Positions 8,300-16,407 of a stretch of DNA of 64,000 bases are shown piece after piece (the first letter of the stretch is position 1; each line of letters opens with the position of its first letter). The translations under genes were made by a program, and so were the position numbers. The notes under the pieces were generated by a model. It ran no database searches. It saw nothing but the letters and a program-made list of their open reading frames with translations, and was not told where the DNA came from. Source of the stretch: Pseudomonadota bacterium (GTDB lineage Bacteria > Pseudomonadota > Gammaproteobacteria > Xanthomonadales > Xanthomonadaceae); assembly GCA_018242485.1 (NCBI GenBank), contig JAFEBV010000027.1:62001-126000 (forward strand), in the 5' to 3' direction.

Positions 8300-10698
8300 G
8301 GTTCGCCATGCGCGGACGGGTGTGGGCCGCCATGACCGTGATGCTGTCCGCGCTGCTGGCGGCCGCTTTCGCCGCGCCGGCCGCGCGGGCGATCAGCGAG
8401 GCCGACCTGCTGCCGGTGGATCAGGCGTTCACGCCCAGCGCGCATGCGCTCGGCCCGGATCGCGTCCAGATTGACTGGGGCATCGCCAAGGGCTATTACC
8501 TGTACCGCGAACGCATCCACGCCAGCGCCGACGCGGCTTTCGGCGCGACCGCGCTGCAGCTGCCCGAGGGCATCCACAAGCACGATCCGTTCTTCGGCGA
8601 CGTGCAGATCTACCACGACCACGTGGTGGCACTGTTGACCGGCGCACCTTCGGCCGCCCCCCACCCCAACCCTCCCCCGCAGGCGGGGGAGGGAGTGTCA
8701 GCTGGGGCGCGCACCGTGGCGGTCACCATCCAGTACCAGGGCTGCGCCGACGCCGGGGTGTGCTACCCGCCGCAGAAGCGAGTCTTGCAAGTCGCGATAC
8801 CGGCGGCGGCCGCTGCGGGGGCGGGTTCGTCGCAGGTCGCATCGACCGGCGCATCGACGGTTTCATCGCTCGGTACATCGACCGATTCATCGCTCGGTAC
8901 ATCGACCGATTCATCGCACGGCGCATCGACGCGGACATCACTCGGGGCATCGACGGGTTCAGCACCCCCGCCCTCGCTGGCGGCATTGGCTACCCACGAA
9001 GCCTCTGCCGCCAGTGACGGCCTGCCGCTGCCGCCGGAGCAAGCCTTCGGTGTCGAGGCCATCGTGGACACCCCCGACCGCCTGCTGCTGCGCTTCAGCC
9101 CGGCCAAGGGCTATTACCTGTACCGCGACAAGACGAGTTTTTCGACTCGGGGCGAGTCGTCGGATGTGCGCGCCGGTTCGCCGCAATGGCCGGCCGCGAA
9201 AACCATCCACGACGCCCACTTCGGCGACGTGGCGGTGTATTTCGATCCGGTGGACGTACCGTTGCCGTTGCAGCGGCAGTCCACCGCCGCGCAGAAGCTC
9301 ACCCTGACCGTCAACCTGCAGGGCTGTCAGACCGACGGCATCTGCTACCCGCCGATGCAGCGCAGCGTGACGGTCGATCTGCCGGCTGGCGGCAGCAGCG
9401 CCGCCATTCAACAGGGTCAGCCCGGCGCGATTGCCGCCGTCCCGCAATCGGGATCGTCCAGCGACGCCGTCCGCGAGCAGCCATCCTCCCCCTCGCTGTG
9501 GCTGGCTCTGCTGCTGGCCCTCGGCGGCGGGCTGATCCTGAATCTGATGCCCTGCGTGCTGCCGGTGCTCTCGCTCAAGGCGCTGTCGCTGGCCGCATCC
9601 GGCGAAAGCCGCCAGCGCGCGCGCCGCCATGCCCTGTGGTACACCGCCGGGGTGCTGGCCAGCTTCGCCGTGCTGGGCGGCATCGTCATCGGCCTGCGCC
9701 AGACCGGCAGCGCGCTGGGCTGGGGCTTCCAGTTGCAGCAACCGCTGGTGGTGGCTGGGCTGGCCTACCTGATGCTGGCGGTCGGGCTGGCCTTGTCGGG
9801 GGTGTACCAGTTCGGCGCTGGCTGGGCCGGGGTCGGGCAGAAGTTGACGACGCAAGCCGGGCCGGCCGGGGATTTCTTCACCGGCGCGCTGGCGGTGGTG
9901 GTCGCCAGTCCCTGCACCGCCCCGCTGATGGGCGGCGCACTGGCCTACACCTTCGCCGCCCCGGTCGGGCTGGCGCTGGCGGTGTTCCTCGCCCTCGGGC
10001 TGGGCCTGGCGCTGCCCTTCCTGCTGATCGGCTTCGTCCCGGCGCTGGCCTCGCGCCTGCCCAAACCCGGCGCGTGGATGGAGATCTTCAAGCAGGTGCT
10101 GGCCTTCCCGATGTACCTGACCGCGGCGTGGCTGGTGTCGGTGCTGGCCAGCCAGCGCGGCGCGGCGGGCGTGCTGTACGTGCTGGCCGGCGCGGTGGCG
10201 CTGGCGCTGGGTCTGTGGCTGTGGGAGCGCGGACGCTACGCGCGGCGCTCGCGCACCCTGCGCGCCGTGGCGGCAGTCATCGTGCTGCTGGCGCTGGCAC
10301 CGCTGGCTGCGCTGCCGGGCCTGCCCGCGCCGACGGCCGCATCTGCAACTGCAGGCAGCGTCGGCTATTCGGCGGACAAACTCGCCGAACTGCGTCGAAA
10401 CGGCAAAGTCGTGTTCGTCGACATCACCGCCGACTGGTGCATCACCTGCAAGGCCAACGAGCGCGCGGTGCTGGCGCGGCCGGCATTCCGCGATGCGCTG
10501 GCGCGCGCCGATGCGGTGTACATGGTCGGCGATTACACCAATGTCGATGCGCCGATCACCGCCTTCCTCGCCGAACATCGCGCGGTCGGCATCCCGCTGT
10601 ACGTGGTCTATCCGCGCAGCGGCGGGCCGGGCGAGGTGCTGCCGAACATCCTCACCCAGACGGTAGTCGATCAAGCGCTGGCGCGCGCGGCGCAGTGA
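8296..10698 (+). CDS. dsbD: Thiol:disulfide interchange protein DsbD with two alpha domains
   Basis: Passes electrons from cytoplasmic thioredoxin to periplasmic DsbC, DsbG and cytochrome c maturation. 800 residues against about 565 in E. coli. After a signal peptide (1-34) come two DsbD-alpha domains: residues about 35-165 with C150/C156 in GCADAGVCYPP, and about 243-375 with C344/C350 in GCQTDGICYPP. Each has its own KGYYLYR motif. They are joined by a Ser/Thr/Gly linker (about 178-225) of tandem repeats. The membrane beta domain (about 400-680) has LMPCVLPVLSLK and ASPCTAPLMGG. The C-terminal thioredoxin domain has C715-x2-C718 in DWCITCK. A REP-like palindrome is embedded in frame at residues 121-133. 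Coupled to cutA and to the next gene. Confidence 0.95.
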   Translation: MRFAMRGRVWAAMTVMLSALLAAAFAAPAARAISEADLLPVDQAFTPSAHALGPDRVQIDWGIAKGYYLYRERIHASADAAFGATALQLPEGIHKHDPFFGDVQIYHDHVVALLTGAPSAAPHPNPPPQAGEGVSAGARTVAVTIQYQGCADAGVCYPPQKRVLQVAIPAAAAAGAGSSQVASTGASTVSSLGTSTDSSLGTSTDSSHGASTRTSLGASTGSAPPPSLAALATHEASAASDGLPLPPEQAFGVEAIVDTPDRLLLRFSPAKGYYLYRDKTSFSTRGESSDVRAGSPQWPAAKTIHDAHFGDVAVYFDPVDVPLPLQRQSTAAQKLTLTVNLQGCQTDGICYPPMQRSVTVDLPAGGSSAAIQQGQPGAIAAVPQSGSSSDAVREQPSSPSLWLALLLALGGGLILNLMPCVLPVLSLKALSLAASGESRQRARRHALWYTAGVLASFAVLGGIVIGLRQTGSALGWGFQLQQPLVVAGLAYLMLAVGLALSGVYQFGAGWAGVGQKLTTQAGPAGDFFTGALAVVVASPCTAPLMGGALAYTFAAPVGLALAVFLALGLGLALPFLLIGFVPALASRLPKPGAWMEIFKQVLAFPMYLTAAWLVSVLASQRGAAGVLYVLAGAVALALGLWLWERGRYARRSRTLRAVAAVIVLLALAPLAALPGLPAPTAASATAGSVGYSADKLAELRRNGKVVFVDITADWCITCKANERAVLARPAFRDALARADAVYMVGDYTNVDAPITAFLAEHRAVGIPLYVVYPRSGGPGEVLPNILTQTVVDQALARAAQ
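8657..8693. repeat. REP-like palindrome inside dsbD
   Basis: CCCTCCCCCGC and GCGGGGGAGGG (8670-8680 and 8683-8693) form a perfect 11-bp stem, preceded by CCCCCCACCCCAA. The same arrangement appears in intergenic REP copies near 24.8 and 35.3 kb. Here it lies within the coding sequence and is read as HPNPPPQAGEG between two strands of the first DsbD-alpha domain. Confidence 0.85.
8839..8960. repeat. 24-bp coding minisatellite in the DsbD linker
   Basis: A 24-base unit is repeated exactly at 8863-8886 and 8887-8910, with degenerate 12-base sub-units (ATCGACNGNNTC-like) on both sides. It encodes the linker of the form GTSTDSSL between the two DsbD-alpha domains. Period 12 or 24 keeps the frame, so copy-number change would alter linker length only. 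Confidence 0.85.
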
Positions 10699-11285
10699 GG
10701 GCGCGGGCGGCCATCGTCACGGTGCTGGCGGCGTTGCTCGCCGGAACCGCCGGTTGGTGGGTATCTTCCGGCAGCGTCGGCGAACGCGGGCTGATCGGTA
10801 CCGGTACCGGTCGCGGGTCGGACGCGCACCCGGCAGCGACGACTGCGCCGACGGACGTGACTCCGGCACAGGCGGGACAGCCGGTCGGCCCGCTGGCGCT
10901 GGTCGATCTGCACGGCCAGCCGGCGACCCTGCCGGGCGGGCGGCGCGTGCTGGTCAATCTGTGGGCGAGCTGGTGCCAGCCCTGCCGCGACGAAATGCCG
11001 CTGCTTTCGCGCTACGCCGCCACCCAGGGCCATGCCGGCGTGGTGGTGGTCGGGCTGGCCGAGGACGATGCGGCATCCGTCGGCGATTTCCTGCGAAAAT
11101 ACCCGGTCGGCTACCCGATCGTGCTGGATGATGCGCACTGGCACGCCGGCACGCGGCTGGGCAACGGGCTCGGTGTGCTGCCGTACACGGCGTTGATCGG
11201 CGCGGATGGCCGCCTGCTGCGGCAGCGCGTGGGCACGTTCGACGACGCGGCGGACATCCAGCGCTGGGTGGATGCGGGCGACTGA
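10695..11285 (+). CDS. TlpA/ResA-like periplasmic thioredoxin
   Basis: 196 residues. An N-terminal membrane anchor or signal (AAIVTVLAALLAGTAGWWVS, residues 5-24) is followed by a thioredoxin-fold domain with active site WASWCQPC near residues 91-98 and the cis-proline VLPYTALIG region near 158-166. Such proteins act as periplasmic disulfide reductases, commonly supplied with electrons by DsbD, which fits its place here. The start is GTG 10695, overlapping the dsbD stop (GTGA), so translation is coupled. The precise partner (cytochrome c maturation or another substrate) cannot be told. Confidence 0.88.
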   Translation: MRARAAIVTVLAALLAGTAGWWVSSGSVGERGLIGTGTGRGSDAHPAATTAPTDVTPAQAGQPVGPLALVDLHGQPATLPGGRRVLVNLWASWCQPCRDEMPLLSRYAATQGHAGVVVVGLAEDDAASVGDFLRKYPVGYPIVLDDAHWHAGTRLGNGLGVLPYTALIGADGRLLRQRVGTFDDAADIQRWVDAGD

Positions 11286-11602
11286 GGCTCCGACGGGTCG
11301 CCTGTCATCCCTATTCATCCTGTAAAAAACAAGGGGCGTCGCCCAGAAGCCCGGGGTTGTCGTCCTGAGTCATGCTGCAACCCATTGCCACGAAAGGCGC
11401 TGGATTCCGGGTTCCGTCGCCAAAAGCTGCGCCGGCCCCGGAATGACGAGCAACAGGGGGCGACTGAGTATTTGCTCCAGCCAGCGGGAAATCCTCGTTC
11501 ATTTTCCGTGAACTTCGGCGAATCGGGACGGATTCGCTGGACACGAGCCGGCCGACGGGCGACACTGCGCGCCCCGGGAAGCTCCCGTGCCTGCGCCCCT
11601 TG
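11286..11602. other. Gene-free spacer with a degenerate REP-like element
   Basis: 317 bases between the TlpA-like gene and aroQ. The segment 11400-11446 has CTGGATTCCGGGTTCC and GGCCCCGGAATGACGA, the head and tail of a common extragenic palindrome of this bacterial group. No gene or clear promoter was recognised. Confidence 0.5.
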
Positions 11603-12061
11603 ATGCCCCGCATCCTCGTCCTGCACGGCCCCAACCTGAACCTGCTCGGCAGCCGCGAGCCGGGCATCTACGGGCATGCCACGCTGGCGCAGATCGACGC
11701 CGACCTCGCCGCGCGCGCCAAAGTGGCCGGGCTTGCGCTGGATTCGTTGCAAGCCAATGCCGAGCATGTGCTGATCGAGCGCGTGCAGGCCGCCGCCGGC
11801 GACGGCACCGATTTCATCCTGATCAACCCGGCCGCCTTCACCCATACCTCGGTCGCCCTGCGCGACGCGCTGGCCGCGGTGCGCATCCCCTTCATCGAGG
11901 TGCACCTGTCCAACCCGCACGCCCGCGAACCCTTCCGCCGCCAGTCATTTTTCAGCGACCTGGCCGTGGGGGTGATCGCCGGCTTCGGCGCCGACAGTTA
12001 CCGCTACGCGCTGGACGCGGCGATTGCACGGCTGCGCGCCGCCGCCGCATCGACCCCCTGA
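11603..12061 (+). CDS. aroQ: 3-dehydroquinate dehydratase, type II
   Basis: Dehydrates 3-dehydroquinate to 3-dehydroshikimate in the shikimate pathway. 152 residues, the family's usual size, forming a dodecameric enzyme. It shows [20 protein letters not shown] at residues 4-23 (with the catalytic loop Arg and Tyr), [18 protein letters not shown] near 73-90, and [20 protein letters not shown] near 98-117. ATG 11603 is preferred to the TTG one codon upstream. Its position before accB-accC is the conserved order in pseudomonads and relatives. Confidence 0.97.
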   Translation: MPRILVLHGPNLNLLGSREPGIYGHATLAQIDADLAARAKVAGLALDSLQANAEHVLIERVQAAAGDGTDFILINPAAFTHTSVALRDALAAVRIPFIEVHLSNPHAREPFRRQSFFSDLAVGVIAGFGADSYRYALDAAIARLRAAAASTP

Positions 12062-12076
12062 CCGCCCGGAGATGCC

Positions 12077-12484
12077 ATGAAGATCGTGGTCGAAACCCGC
12101 GTGCATGCGCCGCTCCCGAAGGTCTGGCACGCCTACACCACCCCGGCCGACATCCTGCGATGGAATGCCGCCTCGGACGACTGGCACACCACCGCGGCGA
12201 GCGTGGATCTGCGCGAAGGCGGACAGTTTTCCTCGCGCATGGAAGCCCGCGACGGCAGCATGGGCTTCGATTTCGCCGGCACCTACACCCGCGTCGTCCC
12301 GCCGCGCCTGCTCGCCTACGCCTTCGGGGATCGGCAGGCGACGGTCGAATTCGCGCAGGTCGATGACGCCGTGAACGTGCGCGTCGAGTTCGACGCCGAA
12401 TCCACCCATTCCATCGAACAGCAGCGCGGCGGCTGGCAGGCCATCCTCGAGCGCTTCGCGCGCCACGTCGAGGCGCTCGGCTGA
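12077..12484 (+). CDS. SRPBCC (AHSA1-type) ligand-binding domain protein
   Basis: 135 residues, starting MKIVVETRVHAPLPKVWHAY. Residues 1-132 make one START-like domain of the AHSA1 kind: the V-x-APLPKVW strand-helix, the RWNAASDDWHTT segment, GGQFSSRMEARDGSMGFDF, and the C-terminal helix GGWQAILERFARHVEAL. Members bind hydrophobic ligands but rarely have proven roles. It is inserted between aroQ and accB, 15 bases after aroQ, and is probably co-transcribed with both. Function is unknown. Confidence 0.88.
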   Translation: MKIVVETRVHAPLPKVWHAYTTPADILRWNAASDDWHTTAASVDLREGGQFSSRMEARDGSMGFDFAGTYTRVVPPRLLAYAFGDRQATVEFAQVDDAVNVRVEFDAESTHSIEQQRGGWQAILERFARHVEALG

Positions 12485-12532
12485 CCGCGCCGACGCGATA
12501 CAAGCACCGAATCCGAATCAGGAACCCACATC

Positions 12533-13015
12533 ATGGATCTGCGCAAGATCAAGAAACTCATCGACCTGCTGGACGAGTCCAACCTCGCAGAAATCGAAAT
12601 CAAGGAAGGCGAGGAATCCGTGCGCCTCTCGCGCATGCCCAAGGGCGGGCTGGTGCAGGCCGCGCCGACCCCGCTGCATTACAGCGCCCCGCACCCGACC
12701 GCGCCCCCGCGCGCGCCGGCATCCGCGCCAGCCGAGGCCGAATCCGCGCCGCTCGCCAAGGGCGGTCGCGAACTGCCCGAAGGCCACGTCCTGCGCTCGC
12801 CGATGGTCGGCACCTTCTACGCCTCGCCCAACCCGGAAAGCCCGGCCTTCGTGAAAGTCGGGCAGACGGTCAAGGCCGGCGAAACGCTGGCGATCATCGA
12901 GGCGATGAAGATGTTCAACCCGATCGAAGCCGACGTGTCCGGCACCGTCAAGGCGATCCTCGCCAGCAGCGGGCAGCCGATCGAGTTCGACGAGCCGTTG
13001 TTTGTGATTGGGTGA
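12533..13015 (+). CDS. accB: Biotin carboxyl carrier protein of acetyl-CoA carboxylase
   Basis: Carries CO2 on biotin between biotin carboxylase and carboxyltransferase, the committed step of fatty-acid synthesis. 160 residues: an N-terminal helical segment [20 protein letters not shown], an Ala-Pro-rich hinge (about 43-70), and the biotinyl domain (about 83-160) with K126 in EAMKMFNP as the biotin site. The stop codon TGA at 13013-13015 lies inside the first heptamer of the repeat-bracketed cassette. accC, normally next, is displaced by about 530 bases. Confidence 0.97.
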   Translation: MDLRKIKKLIDLLDESNLAEIEIKEGEESVRLSRMPKGGLVQAAPTPLHYSAPHPTAPPRAPASAPAEAESAPLAKGGRELPEGHVLRSPMVGTFYASPNPESPAFVKVGQTVKAGETLAIIEAMKMFNPIEADVSGTVKAILASSGQPIEFDEPLFVIG

Positions 13016-13529
13016 ATCGTGAATCGTGAATCGGAGAAGCGAACCACGAAGCGCGGGGTGTTTGGCGCGAATCCGTATGCATTTATTCGATTGGCTGAAG
13101 TCGTGAATGGTGAATCGTGAATCGTGAATCGGCAAAACGACCCCACGAGACGCTGGACGTCTGGCAGGAATCCATGTCCCTCGTGGAATCCGTCTATGCC
13201 TGCTCGCGACGCTTTCCCGATTCGGAACGATTCGGACTGACCTCCCAGATCAGACGTTCGGCCGTGAGCATTCCGTCGAACATCGCCGAAGGCGCGGCGC
13301 GCCGTTCCACGCCCGAACTGCTTCGCTTCCTCGCCATTGCGCGCGGATCGCTTTCCGAACTGGACACGCAACTCCAGATTTCGATCCGGCTGAAGTACGT
13401 CGAGCCGGAGCCATCCATCGACGATCAGATCGATTCGCTGTTCGCCAAGCTCACATCGCTGATCCACTCCCTCGAAAAACGTGGAGCCGCCAATGCCCGG
13501 CCTTGAACGATTCACGATTCACGATTCAC
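13012..13529. mobile_element. Heptamer-bracketed cassette carrying a four-helix-bundle gene
   Basis: Three perfect GTGAATC units (13012-13032) and three perfect GATTCAC units (13509-13529) form a perfect 21-bp inverted repeat around one gene. A second left array (13103-13130, GTGAATG then three GTGAATC) offers an alternative 21-bp pairing. The left repeat includes the accB stop and the right one ends 18 bases before accC, so the segment is inserted exactly between two normally adjacent genes. There is no transposase. The comparison with rRNA intervening sequences, which have terminal inverted repeats and this protein family, is an inference. Confidence 0.5.
13117..13506 (+). CDS. Four-helix-bundle protein, 23S rRNA intervening-sequence (S23/IVP) family
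   Basis: 129 residues. The family pattern is plain: [60 protein letters not shown], and [20 protein letters not shown]. Members are small helical pentamers first found encoded in intervening sequences of 23S rRNA, but many occur elsewhere; their molecular role is unsettled. The likely start is GTG 13117, which belongs to a heptamer unit, so the repeat supplies the start codon and the first codons. The stop is two bases before the right heptamers. It lies between accB and accC, which otherwise belong together. Confidence 0.88.
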   Translation: MNRESAKRPHETLDVWQESMSLVESVYACSRRFPDSERFGLTSQIRRSAVSIPSNIAEGAARRSTPELLRFLAIARGSLSELDTQLQISIRLKYVEPEPSIDDQIDSLFAKLTSLIHSLEKRGAANARP

Positions 13530-13547
13530 AACCGTAGGGTCGCACAC

Positions 13548-14915
13548 ATGCTCGACAAGGTAGTCATCGCCAACCGCGGCGAAATCGCGCTGCGCATCCT
13601 GCGCGCCTGCCACGCGCTGGGCATCCGCACGGTCGCGGTGCATTCCACCGTGGACCGCAACCTCAAGCACGTGGCGATGGCCGACGAGTCGGTGTGCATC
13701 GGCCCGGCGCCCTCGGCCGAGAGCTACCTCAACATCCCGGCGCTGATCGCCGCGGCCGAGGTCACCGACGCGCAGGCGATCCATCCGGGCTACGGATTTT
13801 TGTCCGAGAACGCCGACTTCGCCGAGCGCGTGGAGCAATCCGGCTTCGTCTTCATCGGCCCGCGCGCGGAGACCATCCGCCTGATGGGCGACAAGGTCGA
13901 GGCGATCCGCGCGATGAAGGCCGCCGGCGTACCCTGCGTGCCCGGCTCCGACGGTCCGGTGCCCGAGGATCACGCCGAGTGCATGGCGATGGCGCGCGCC
14001 ATCGGTTATCCGGTCATCATCAAGGCCTCCGGCGGCGGCGGCGGGCGCGGCATGCGCGTGGTGCACACCGAGGCCGCGCTGATCAACTCCATCGCCACCA
14101 CCCAGGCCGAGGCCAAGGCCGCCTTCGGCAATCCGCAGGTGTACATGGAGAAGTACCTGGAGAACCCGCGCCACGTCGAAATACAGGTGCTCGCCGACGG
14201 CCAGGGCCACGCCATCCATCTCGGCGAGCGCGACTGCTCGATGCAGCGCCGCCATCAGAAGGTGGTCGAGGAAGCGCCCGCGCCCGGCATCACCCCGGAG
14301 CTGCGCGCGCAGATCGGCGGGGTGTGCGTGGACGCCTGCATCCGCATCGGCTATCGCGGCGCGGGTACTTTCGAGTTTCTGTTCGAGGACGGGCGCTTCT
14401 ACTTCATCGAGATGAACACCCGCATCCAGGTCGAGCACCCGGTGACCGAATGGATCACCGGCGTGGATCTGGTGCGCGAACAGTTGCTGATCGCCGCCGG
14501 CCAGCCGCTGTCGATCCGGCAGGAGGATATCGTCATCCGCGGCCACGCCATCGAATGCCGCATCAACGCCGAGGATCCGGACACCTTCATGCCCTGCCCG
14601 GGCACGATCAAGCGCTTCGAATCGCCCGGCGGCCCCGGCGTGCGCGTGGATACCCACCTGTACGACGGCTACCGCATCCCGCCCAACTACGACTCGATGA
14701 TCGGCAAACTCATCGTGCACGGCCCCGACCGCGCCAGCGCCATCGCGCGCATGCGCCTGGCGCTGTCGGAAACGGTGATCGAAGGCGTGAAGTGCAACAT
14801 CCCCCTGCAGCAGCGGATCATGGCCGACCCGCATTTCCAGCTCGGCGGGCAGAACATCCACTACCTCGAAAAACGCCTCGCCGAGCGCAAGGACAAGGGG
14901 ATGGGGTTGGGGTGA
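13548..14915 (+). CDS. accC: Biotin carboxylase subunit of acetyl-CoA carboxylase
   Basis: Carboxylates biotin on AccB with ATP and bicarbonate. 455 residues. [20 protein letters not shown] opens the biotin-carboxylase N-domain; the ATP-grasp glycine loop [10 protein letters not shown] lies near 164-173, followed by [19 protein letters not shown] near 226-244 and [16 protein letters not shown] near 286-301. The start at 13548 is chosen because the upstream frame is read from heptamer DNA. It should be expressed with accB, but here the two are separated by the repeat cassette, so coupling depends on read-through of that segment. Confidence 0.98.
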   Translation: MLDKVVIANRGEIALRILRACHALGIRTVAVHSTVDRNLKHVAMADESVCIGPAPSAESYLNIPALIAAAEVTDAQAIHPGYGFLSENADFAERVEQSGFVFIGPRAETIRLMGDKVEAIRAMKAAGVPCVPGSDGPVPEDHAECMAMARAIGYPVIIKASGGGGGRGMRVVHTEAALINSIATTQAEAKAAFGNPQVYMEKYLENPRHVEIQVLADGQGHAIHLGERDCSMQRRHQKVVEEAPAPGITPELRAQIGGVCVDACIRIGYRGAGTFEFLFEDGRFYFIEMNTRIQVEHPVTEWITGVDLVREQLLIAAGQPLSIRQEDIVIRGHAIECRINAEDPDTFMPCPGTIKRFESPGGPGVRVDTHLYDGYRIPPNYDSMIGKLIVHGPDRASAIARMRLALSETVIEGVKCNIPLQQRIMADPHFQLGGQNIHYLEKRLAERKDKGMGLG

Positions 14916-14948
14916 GATACTGCCGCATCGGCGATCGGGAGCGCGAAC

Positions 14949-15866
14949 ATGGCGATACCTGACTATCAGGCATTGATGCTGCCGTTGCTGAAACTGGCGG
15001 CGAGCGGCCAAGCCGATACGCTGTCCAAGGCCGAAGCACTGCTCGCCGATGAGTTCGGCCTGACGCCGGACGAATGTGCGGCGCGCCTGCCGAGCGGCCA
15101 GCAGAGCATCATCCGCAATCGGATCGGCTGGGCCAGCACCTACCTGAAAAGCGCCGGCTTGCTCGAAAGGCCACGCCGTGGCGTGTTTCGCATCACCGAC
15201 AAGGGCCAGCAGGTCATCGCCAGCCGCCCCGCGCGCATCGACGTGAAATTCCTTCAGCAATTTCCCGAGTTCAATGCGTTCCACGGACGGGAAGCGACCG
15301 GCGAGGACAAACCGCGCAAGAACGAACCAACCCACCCTGCGCCCGTGCAAACGCCGGAGGAGGTGCTGCAAGGCGCGTACCAGACCATCCGCGACGAACT
15401 GGCCGGGGAACTGCTGGAACGGCTGACGAAAGCACGCCCGGAGTTCTTCGAGCGCATCGTCGTCGAGCTGCTGGTCGCGATGGGCTACGGCGGATCGCGC
15501 GAGGACGCCGGCGAGCGGCTGGGCAGGAGCGGGGATGGCGGCATCGACGGCATCATCAAGGAGGATCGCCTGGGACTGGACGCGATCTACATCCAGGCCA
15601 AGCGCTGGCAGGGAACCGTCGGCCGGCCGGAGATCCAGAAGTTCGTCGGTGCCCTGACGGGCCAGCGCGCACAGAAGGGAGTCTTCATGACCACCTCGGC
15701 CTTCTCGTCCGAAGCGGTCGACTATGTGTCCCGGATCGACAAGAAGGTGGTGCTCCTCGACGGCGGGCAGATCGCGCAACTGATGATCGACCACGATGTC
15801 GGCGTCTCGCTTGCCACGAGTTTCGTCGTGAAGAAGGTGGATTCGGACTACTTCGAGGAAGCTTGA
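14949..15866 (+). CDS. mrr: Mrr-type restriction endonuclease
   Basis: 305 residues. Residues 1-95 form an Mrr N-terminal winged-helix domain (LPLLKLAASGQADTLSKAEA, ending VFRITDKGQQVIASRP). Residues about 160-295 form the Mrr catalytic domain: FFERIVVELLVAMGYGGS, then GDGGIDG with D200 and the QAK motif with K218 in IYIQAKRW, a PD-(D/E)xK-type site. The family cuts DNA bearing foreign methylation (type IV restriction). No methyltransferase lies near. It follows accC by 33 bases, inside an otherwise conserved accC-prmA interval, suggesting acquisition. Confidence 0.92.
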   Translation: MAIPDYQALMLPLLKLAASGQADTLSKAEALLADEFGLTPDECAARLPSGQQSIIRNRIGWASTYLKSAGLLERPRRGVFRITDKGQQVIASRPARIDVKFLQQFPEFNAFHGREATGEDKPRKNEPTHPAPVQTPEEVLQGAYQTIRDELAGELLERLTKARPEFFERIVVELLVAMGYGGSREDAGERLGRSGDGGIDGIIKEDRLGLDAIYIQAKRWQGTVGRPEIQKFVGALTGQRAQKGVFMTTSAFSSEAVDYVSRIDKKVVLLDGGQIAQLMIDHDVGVSLATSFVVKKVDSDYFEEA

Positions 15867-16017
15867 GCGGGATCGACATGGAACGGCGGGATGCACTTGT
15901 CAAGACATGATCTGGGCGCTCTTTGTCGCGTGAACCCTTGGTTCACCTTCGCCCCGGCGCGCGAGGGACTGAAGTGGAAGCATTGAGATCAAGACGGCGG
16001 CATCACATCCGCCGCGC

Positions 16018-16407
16018 TCAATACACCGTATCGTGATCCCCGACGTTGATCGGCACGATCTGCCGGTCGCGGATGATCAGCTCCAGCGTGATCCGGTACG
16101 CCAGGTTGATCGAGACCGAATGCAGGCCGGCGAGTTTTCCGGCCAGCGCGTGCAGGCGCAGGGACGGATGGTGGGGGTTGGCTTCGAGCAGCAGCAAGGT
16201 TTTCCGGTAGGGCTCGCGCAAGGGCGGGTGACGCTGGAGGAAGCGTGCGGCGCGGCGGGTGTATTGCGCGGTGAACACCAGCGTGTACGGCAGCGGTCTG
16301 GACGGCACTGCCGACGCGCTGCCGACCGCGGTCTTCCGGCCCGATGCCGAGCGTGATCCCGATCCAGCACCCGCGGCCGCTCGCGACCGCCGCGGCGAGC
16401 GCTTCAT
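16018..16407 (-). CDS. Toxin of a RelE/ParE-like type II pair
   Basis: 129 residues. After a basic Ser/Arg/Gly-rich N-terminal stretch (1-40) comes a RelE/ParE-type domain: YTLVFTAQYTRRAARFLQRH at 41-60, PSLRLHALAGKLAGLHSVSI at 81-100, then NLAYRITLELIIRDRQIVPI and NVGDHDTVY at the end. The YRITLEL and GDHDTVY strands match the family's C-terminal pattern, expected of an mRNA interferase. Its ATG overlaps the antitoxin stop (ATGA). A shorter start nearer residue 38 is possible but would be non-ATG. Confidence 0.82.
   Translation of the reverse strand: MKRSPRRSRAAAGAGSGSRSASGRKTAVGSASAVPSRPLPYTLVFTAQYTRRAARFLQRHPPLREPYRKTLLLLEANPHHPSLRLHALAGKLAGLHSVSINLAYRITLELIIRDRQIVPINVGDHDTVY

Noticed and set aside
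8760..9017. Open frame with a repeated RYIDRFIA pattern
   Set aside because: It is the out-of-frame reading of the DsbD linker minisatellite.
13512..15896. Long open frame (794 codons) on the minus strand
   Set aside because: It covers accC and mrr in antisense. Both plus-strand genes have full motif sets, so this is a shadow.
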